This document shows, piece after piece, positions 39,981-46,430 of a stretch of 64,000 nt of DNA (position 1 is the stretch's first letter; each line of letters begins with the position of its first letter). This stretch comes from Protula sp. h YS-2021 (lineage: Eukaryota > Annelida > Polychaeta > Sabellida > Serpulidae), in contig OX457024.1 of the NCBI GenBank assembly GCA_949752745.1, positions 111,342,219 to 111,406,218 on the forward strand, in the 5' to 3' direction. Under the pieces are notes generated by a model, which was given only the letters and a program-made list of their open reading frames with translations, searched no databases and was not told where the DNA came from. Both the position numbers and the translations under genes were made by a program.

Positions 39981-41881
39981 TTACTGCATGGCAAAATACC
40001 CCCTTTCATCTTTGCGTTGATATGTTACAGCGAATCTGTAAAACCAGCGAATCTATAGATTCGCTGAAAATTTCAGCGAATCTGTAGATTCGCTGACTCA
40101 CTTAGCGAATCTGTAGATTCGCTGAAAATTTTCAGCGAATCTACAGATTCGCTGGTTTTTCACCTTTAAAATTATACAGATTCGCTGAAATTGCCTGACC
40201 AGTCATCTTTACCGACAGGATTACTTGTGTTGAGTGATATTTGAAATTTAATTGCAATTATGTGCCTTCTTTACTCCAGAGGTGTTTTACACACCTTTTT
40301 CTTGTTTTGGGAGAATGTGATATATTGCAATCGGAACATTTAAAATTACGCATACTTTATTTAACTAATTTTAAAATGCATTTTTGAAATGCGAATATCT
40401 AGTTTCAAATGAAAAACAATATTGGAAAGCGTTCGAAAATATTTGCTATCAATATTCACAAATGCTTAAATGAAGTTTCTTGTTTTTTGGGAATAGGATA
40501 TACTGCAATCGGAACTTTTAAAATTACACATTTTTATTTAACTAGCTTTAAAATGCATTGTTGAAATGCGAATTTGTAGTCTCAGATGAAAAATAATATT
40601 GGACAGCGTTCGAAAATATTTGCTATCAATATTCACAAAGGCTTAAATTAAGTTTCTCTCTTTGTGTTATTGTCTTTCATAAAAGTGATCACAGCAAATC
40701 TTAATACAGTGTACTATTGTTTCTAAATAAATTGCAATCATTACTCCCCTTCTGAGTATGGTTCAGATTACTAGTATTCAAATTGAAAGTATTTTTCCGT
40801 GAGTGCAACACAAAAATCTCTTCACCTCCGGGTGATATAAGTTGCAATTGAATTACGGTGCGCTTATCCAATCAGTGTTAATTTTCGATGCTCCGCATAC
40901 TCGTAGTTTAATTAAACAGAAACCGACAGGACAAGGATTTCAACGAACAGAAACTTTATTCCGGTATGAAAGCATATAACTGCTGTATTTCAGCTACATG
41001 AAATGAGTTAATAGCAATGGAAACAGAGAATGAAGCCCGATTTTAATATATTCCCTTCACATAAACCAAGGAAAAGGTGTGTAAAATACATCTGGAGTAA
41101 CGTAATCGCTCAAAAGCACTTAAACTTCAAATATTAGCGAAAACAAGTGATCATGTAGGTAAAGTTGGCCGATCAGGCAATTTCAGCGAATCTGTATAAT
41201 TTTTGAGGTGAAAAACCAGCGAATCTGTAGATTCGCTGAAAATTTTCAGCGAATCTACAGATTCGCTAAGTGAGTCAGCGAATCTACAGATTCGCTGAAA
41301 TTTTCAGCGAATCTATAGATTCGCTGGTTTTACAGATTCGCTGTAACAGATATATACGAAAAAGCTGTCAGAATTTTTTTTTTTTTCACACTGTACTCCA
41401 GGAACATTTTACACACCACAATCTTGTATATTGGTGGATTCGATATTTGAAACTTAACAACCAACTGCATACGGCGGAAATCAAAATCACAGCAAGAAAT
41501 AAAAATACTAAAAGAGGAATAGGAGAAAATAGGAAGAGGTGAAAATACGAACAGACCAAAATAGGAAGGGGTGAAACTAGACGAACCTGAGGAATACATT
41601 GGCACTGTGCGGTACTTTCAGATCGCGCACACTCCTCAGGTCGATGGACACGCCGAAGTGATGGGTCTGCGTGTCCACGGCGATGTGCTGCTGTGTGGAG
41701 GAACTTGGTAAGTCCTCCCGCCCTGTCCCATCCAGAAAGATTCCATTTGTGAATCGTCATTTTTAAAAATTCTGCTTCTATGGCAAACAATTTTTTCAGA
41801 ATTCTATGTTTTTTGGAGTTTCTTTTTTAATTTTTTTTTATTTATTTATAATTTTGTTGGTCATTTGTTTCTTCCCGCCAG

Positions 41882-41954
<73 letters not shown>

Positions 41955-43059
41955 CTCTCTCTCTCTCTCTCTCCCCTCTCTCTTCATCCCTCCTTCCCTC
42001 TGTCTCCTATCTCCACCCCTCCCTCTCTGTCTCTCTCTCCCTCTCACACACACCCTCTCTCTCTTTCTTTCGCTCACTTAGTCACATCGCCCATCACCAG
42101 AGTTCTAGTGATCTAAACTCTCACCTGTCTGTTTTTTCTGCGGCGCACCACCCTGCCCTCCTAAAAAAAGAATCCAGAAATAAACCTCACACCACGCTCT
42201 AAAAACGAGCGGCCAGTGCACACAAAACACAAGAGTGAAAGCTGATATCACAATAGATGTCACCCCACGCTCTAAACTAGAGCGGCCAGTGCACACAAAA
42301 CACAACAGTGCAGGCTGATATCACAAGAGGCGTCACATCTACGCTCTAAAGTCGCGTTGCCACTCCCCGATTAACACACACTCATTCTTCTACCTTTTGC
42401 TACCATAAAAGCCGTAGCATCACCACATCAAAAAGAATATTTTTTCTTATTTCTTTAAATTTTAAAGCATAACTCTGATATTTACAAGAGTCCATCACCA
42501 TAAAACATGTATACCGAGGAGAGGGGATTGGAAGTAGGGGGAATTGTCCCTCCCTGCACCCCTCCCGCCCCCCCCCCCCCCCTCCTCCTACCCCACTCAC
42601 CATGCTTGTGATCCTGTCTGAGATTCGGCGCCTGATCGTCCGTTCTGGACGCCGAATCAAATGTCTCCGAGTAGCTGCCGTCGTGGCGGGGAGGTGGCGG
42701 GGACGGGAGCCTGGGTGGCGGCGGCGATGCTTCCCGCCTCTTCGCACCGGAAGGGCTAGCTCGCGGGGAGGGCGTTTTGCCCTGTTTCGGCGATTTCACC
42801 TGCGCTGTGGGTTTAGTAGTCTCTTTGGTTGGGGTGTGACTTGAAGGCTGTCAAATAAGAAAACACGAAAGCTTTATGACGTCACACTGAAATACACAAT
42901 GCTGATAGTACCATTAATTTACATAATTTTTATATTTTATGTTTATATTTTCATGTTTTATTTAGTTTTTATTTATTATTTTTTAGTTCCATACTTTTCT
43001 TTTTTTTTTCATTTGTTTAAAATAATTTTCCACTTTTCTTTTTGTATTTTGTTCCCCAT

Positions 43060-43131
<72 letters not shown>

Positions 43132-46100
43132 GACACATGCACTCTTTCCTCTCTCGCTTCTCCTCGTTTACAGGTGCCACCCCCTCCCCCCCCGCCTTCC
43201 CCCTCGCCTTTCCCCTCCCCCTCGCCTCAACCCCCCCCCCCCCGCCCCTTACCACGTCCTCCTTCCTCAGAACAACGCTGAATCCCACGACCGGCTTCAT
43301 CTCCTCGCTCACAGGTGCCACCCCCTCCCCCCCCCGCCTTCCCCCTCCCCCTTCCCCTCGCCTCCCCACCCCCCCCCCCCCCGCCCCTTACCACGTCCTC
43401 CTTCCTCAGAACAACGCTGACTCCCACCACCGGCTTCATCTCCTCGCTCACAGGTGCCACCTGGTCTTTCAGTCTGTTTGGAGGCGTCAACTGAAGACGA
43501 GAAAAAAATATTATACGATAATTCTAAACGGCGAAATGCTCAAATGGGACTACAGTGTTATGCCCTGACCAGCGCTCTGTCGTTATAACGAGATTCGCCA
43601 GCAAAATACTGCATGCCCCCACTCATTCTCCAATAAAGCCCCCCCCCCCCCCGCCCCCACAAAAAAAATTGCGATGTCATTAATCGATTCACACATAAGC
43701 CTATGCACAAAACCTCCCTAGCCTGCCCCCCCCCCCCCCCCCTACCTCAAACCTGAGTGTGCAGGTTTGAAGACACTGAAGACATCAAGCTCGGCCTAAC
43801 CCCTAAGTCATTTCGGCTCCGAGACGACTCGGCCATGGTCAAGTGCATCCTCATTTACTGCTACTGTTCACATGCGGCCCACGAGGTATGCAACGGCGCG
43901 TAGGAGGCATGCAAAACGTGGCCCGGAAGGCATGCAAATCGTGGCCCGGAAGGCATGCAAAACGTGGTCCAGTAGATATGCAAAATATGGCCCATATGGC
44001 ATAAAATGAGGGTGACTTGGTAACAAATTCACTGAGGACTTTGCCCCACGGCCCAGTCGGTTCTGACACCGATATGTCGTCCTTGACATTCTGCACCCCG
44101 CCCCCTCCCCCCTCCGCCGCCCCCCCCCCCCCCCACTGACACCCTTACCGGAAATGCACCCTCGATGGAGACGGGCTTCATGTAGATCTCCGTGCTGCCT
44201 TTCTTGAGCAGCGAGCCGAGCGTGACGTCACAGTTGCCGAGCGACTGGTCCCCGCAGCACAGGTGCACCTGGCACGAAGATTGACGAACATTAACGAACA
44301 TTGCCGGATACTTACGAACAATGAGCTTTGAAAGTAAATTAAAAATGAAAACTGTCTTGACTAATCAGAATAACATCGCCTAAGGGTATCAAATGTAACG
44401 GAGGTGCGTTCTGTACCGTGTACTTTTTTTTTGGGGGGGGGGGGGGGGAGGGAACTTGATACCCATTAATTCCGAGTACCCGAGTACTCCTAGCGCCTCC
44501 ACACCCCCCTCCCGTGCCCCTCCCTGACGCCCCTAGCGCCTCCACGCCCCCTCCCTCCCCCCCACCCGCCCCTCCCTGACGCCCGTAGCGCCTCAACGCC
44601 CCCTCCCCCCTCCCCTCCCCCGCATACCTGAAGGCCTGGCTGACTAAGGAAGAAGGCCCGTAGTGCCTCCACACTACTGCGGATTTTCACCGAAGCCCTC
44701 TCCGGCGGGAAGTTGGGATTAAGTAGGTCATAGAACACCTCGTTGGTGACGTCATTGCCCAGCAGTGAGTAGTAGAAGAAGTAGCCGGTAGAGGGCAGCG
44801 GCACGCTCGTTGGAATCAGCTACAACAAAACAACAGTGTTAATCTTTCAGGTTTATCACTTCTAAAATTAGCTGTAACACTGATTGGCAAAGTTCAACTC
44901 TGTTTTCTTTACAAGAAATCAATTTATTATTTTTTACGGGCATCTTGCCAATGAAAATCGCCGCCGAAGATTTCATACATACCTCTTCCTTCCGGGCGTA
45001 GAACTAGTCAAGGACATAGTTTGTGGTAACCTGTGACTCTATTGAGGTAAACTGTGACTCACCTGGGGTAAGTTGTGACATTCCCGTGGTAAACTGTAAC
45101 TTAGCTTGGGATGTGACTCCCAAGTGGTGTTGTGACTTAACTGCGGTAGGCTGTAACTCATCTAGTTAGCTGTTAGCTGTCATTCACCCGTGGTAAGTTG
45201 TGACTCAACTCTTAACATGTGACTCATCTGGCGTTAGCTGTGACTCACCCGAGGTAAGCTGTGACTCGGCTGCGGTAAGCTGACTCACCCGAGGCAAGCT
45301 GTGACTCGCCTGAGGTAACCTGTGACTCACCCGAGATAAGCTGTGACTCGCCTGAGGTAACCTGTGACTCACCCGCGGTAAGCCGTGACTCACCTGGGGT
45401 AAGTTAGCGGCGAACGACACTGTGACGGCCAGCAGGAAGTGCTCGTTACAAGAGCCGGCCGGCCCGATTTGGTAGTAGCCCTCCTCCCCGTTCAGAACAG
45501 GCTTCAGAATCTTCGGGTCAATGTCACTTTTTTCCCTCACTAACACAGGTCCAAAACAACATGCGTTATACACCCTCCATTATGCGACATCCTTCACAAG
45601 ATTCTCAGCTTATGTGTAACCAACACTTGTTCATGAAACGAAACTGGCGTAGAATAAAAACAAGACTGTCCATGGGCAATGGCCCGGCTCACGAATAAAA
45701 AGAAACCGTACCAAGAAACACCAAGTGAACACTAACCTTTACTAATACAGTCCTAAGGGGCAGGTGGAGAGATGAGGGGAAGGGGTTGGGAAGGGGTTGG
45801 GGAATGGGGGGGGGGGTGGAGGTTGTAAATAAGTCAAATCACAAACAGTATAAACTAACCCTAAATAAAAATCTACATGAACAACATAGAAATGAAAAAC
45901 AATAAGTGAAATCATCGATGCGGCTGGCGAATCCCCCCCCCCACCCCTCCCCTAAATCAACGATACGGCTGAAGAATCTCCCCTATCCCTCCCCTAAATC
46001 AACGATATGACTGACGAATCTCCCCCACCCCTCCCCCAAATCAACGATACAACTGACGAATCTCCCCCCACCCCTCCCCCAAATCAACGCCACGGCTGAC

Positions 46101-46396
46101 GAATTTCCCCCCACCCCTCCCCCAAATCAACGCAACGACTAACGAATCTCCTCCCCCACCCCACCCTTTCCCCAAATCAACGACACGACCGGTGAATCTC
46201 ACCAGGCTTGGGAGGAGCACTCTTGGCCTTGAAGCTGGAATCACCCGCCCCTTTGTCATCATCTATGTAGAGGCTGAGCTTTATTTCCGGTTTGTTTTTA
46301 CTGTACTTGGAGTGTAGCAACGGGTACCACTTGCTCGTCTGCATGACGCGAAAACAAAAAGGTTCAAGAAACTGTCTAAACCGCAGAAGGAAATGC

Positions 46397-46430
<34 letters not shown>

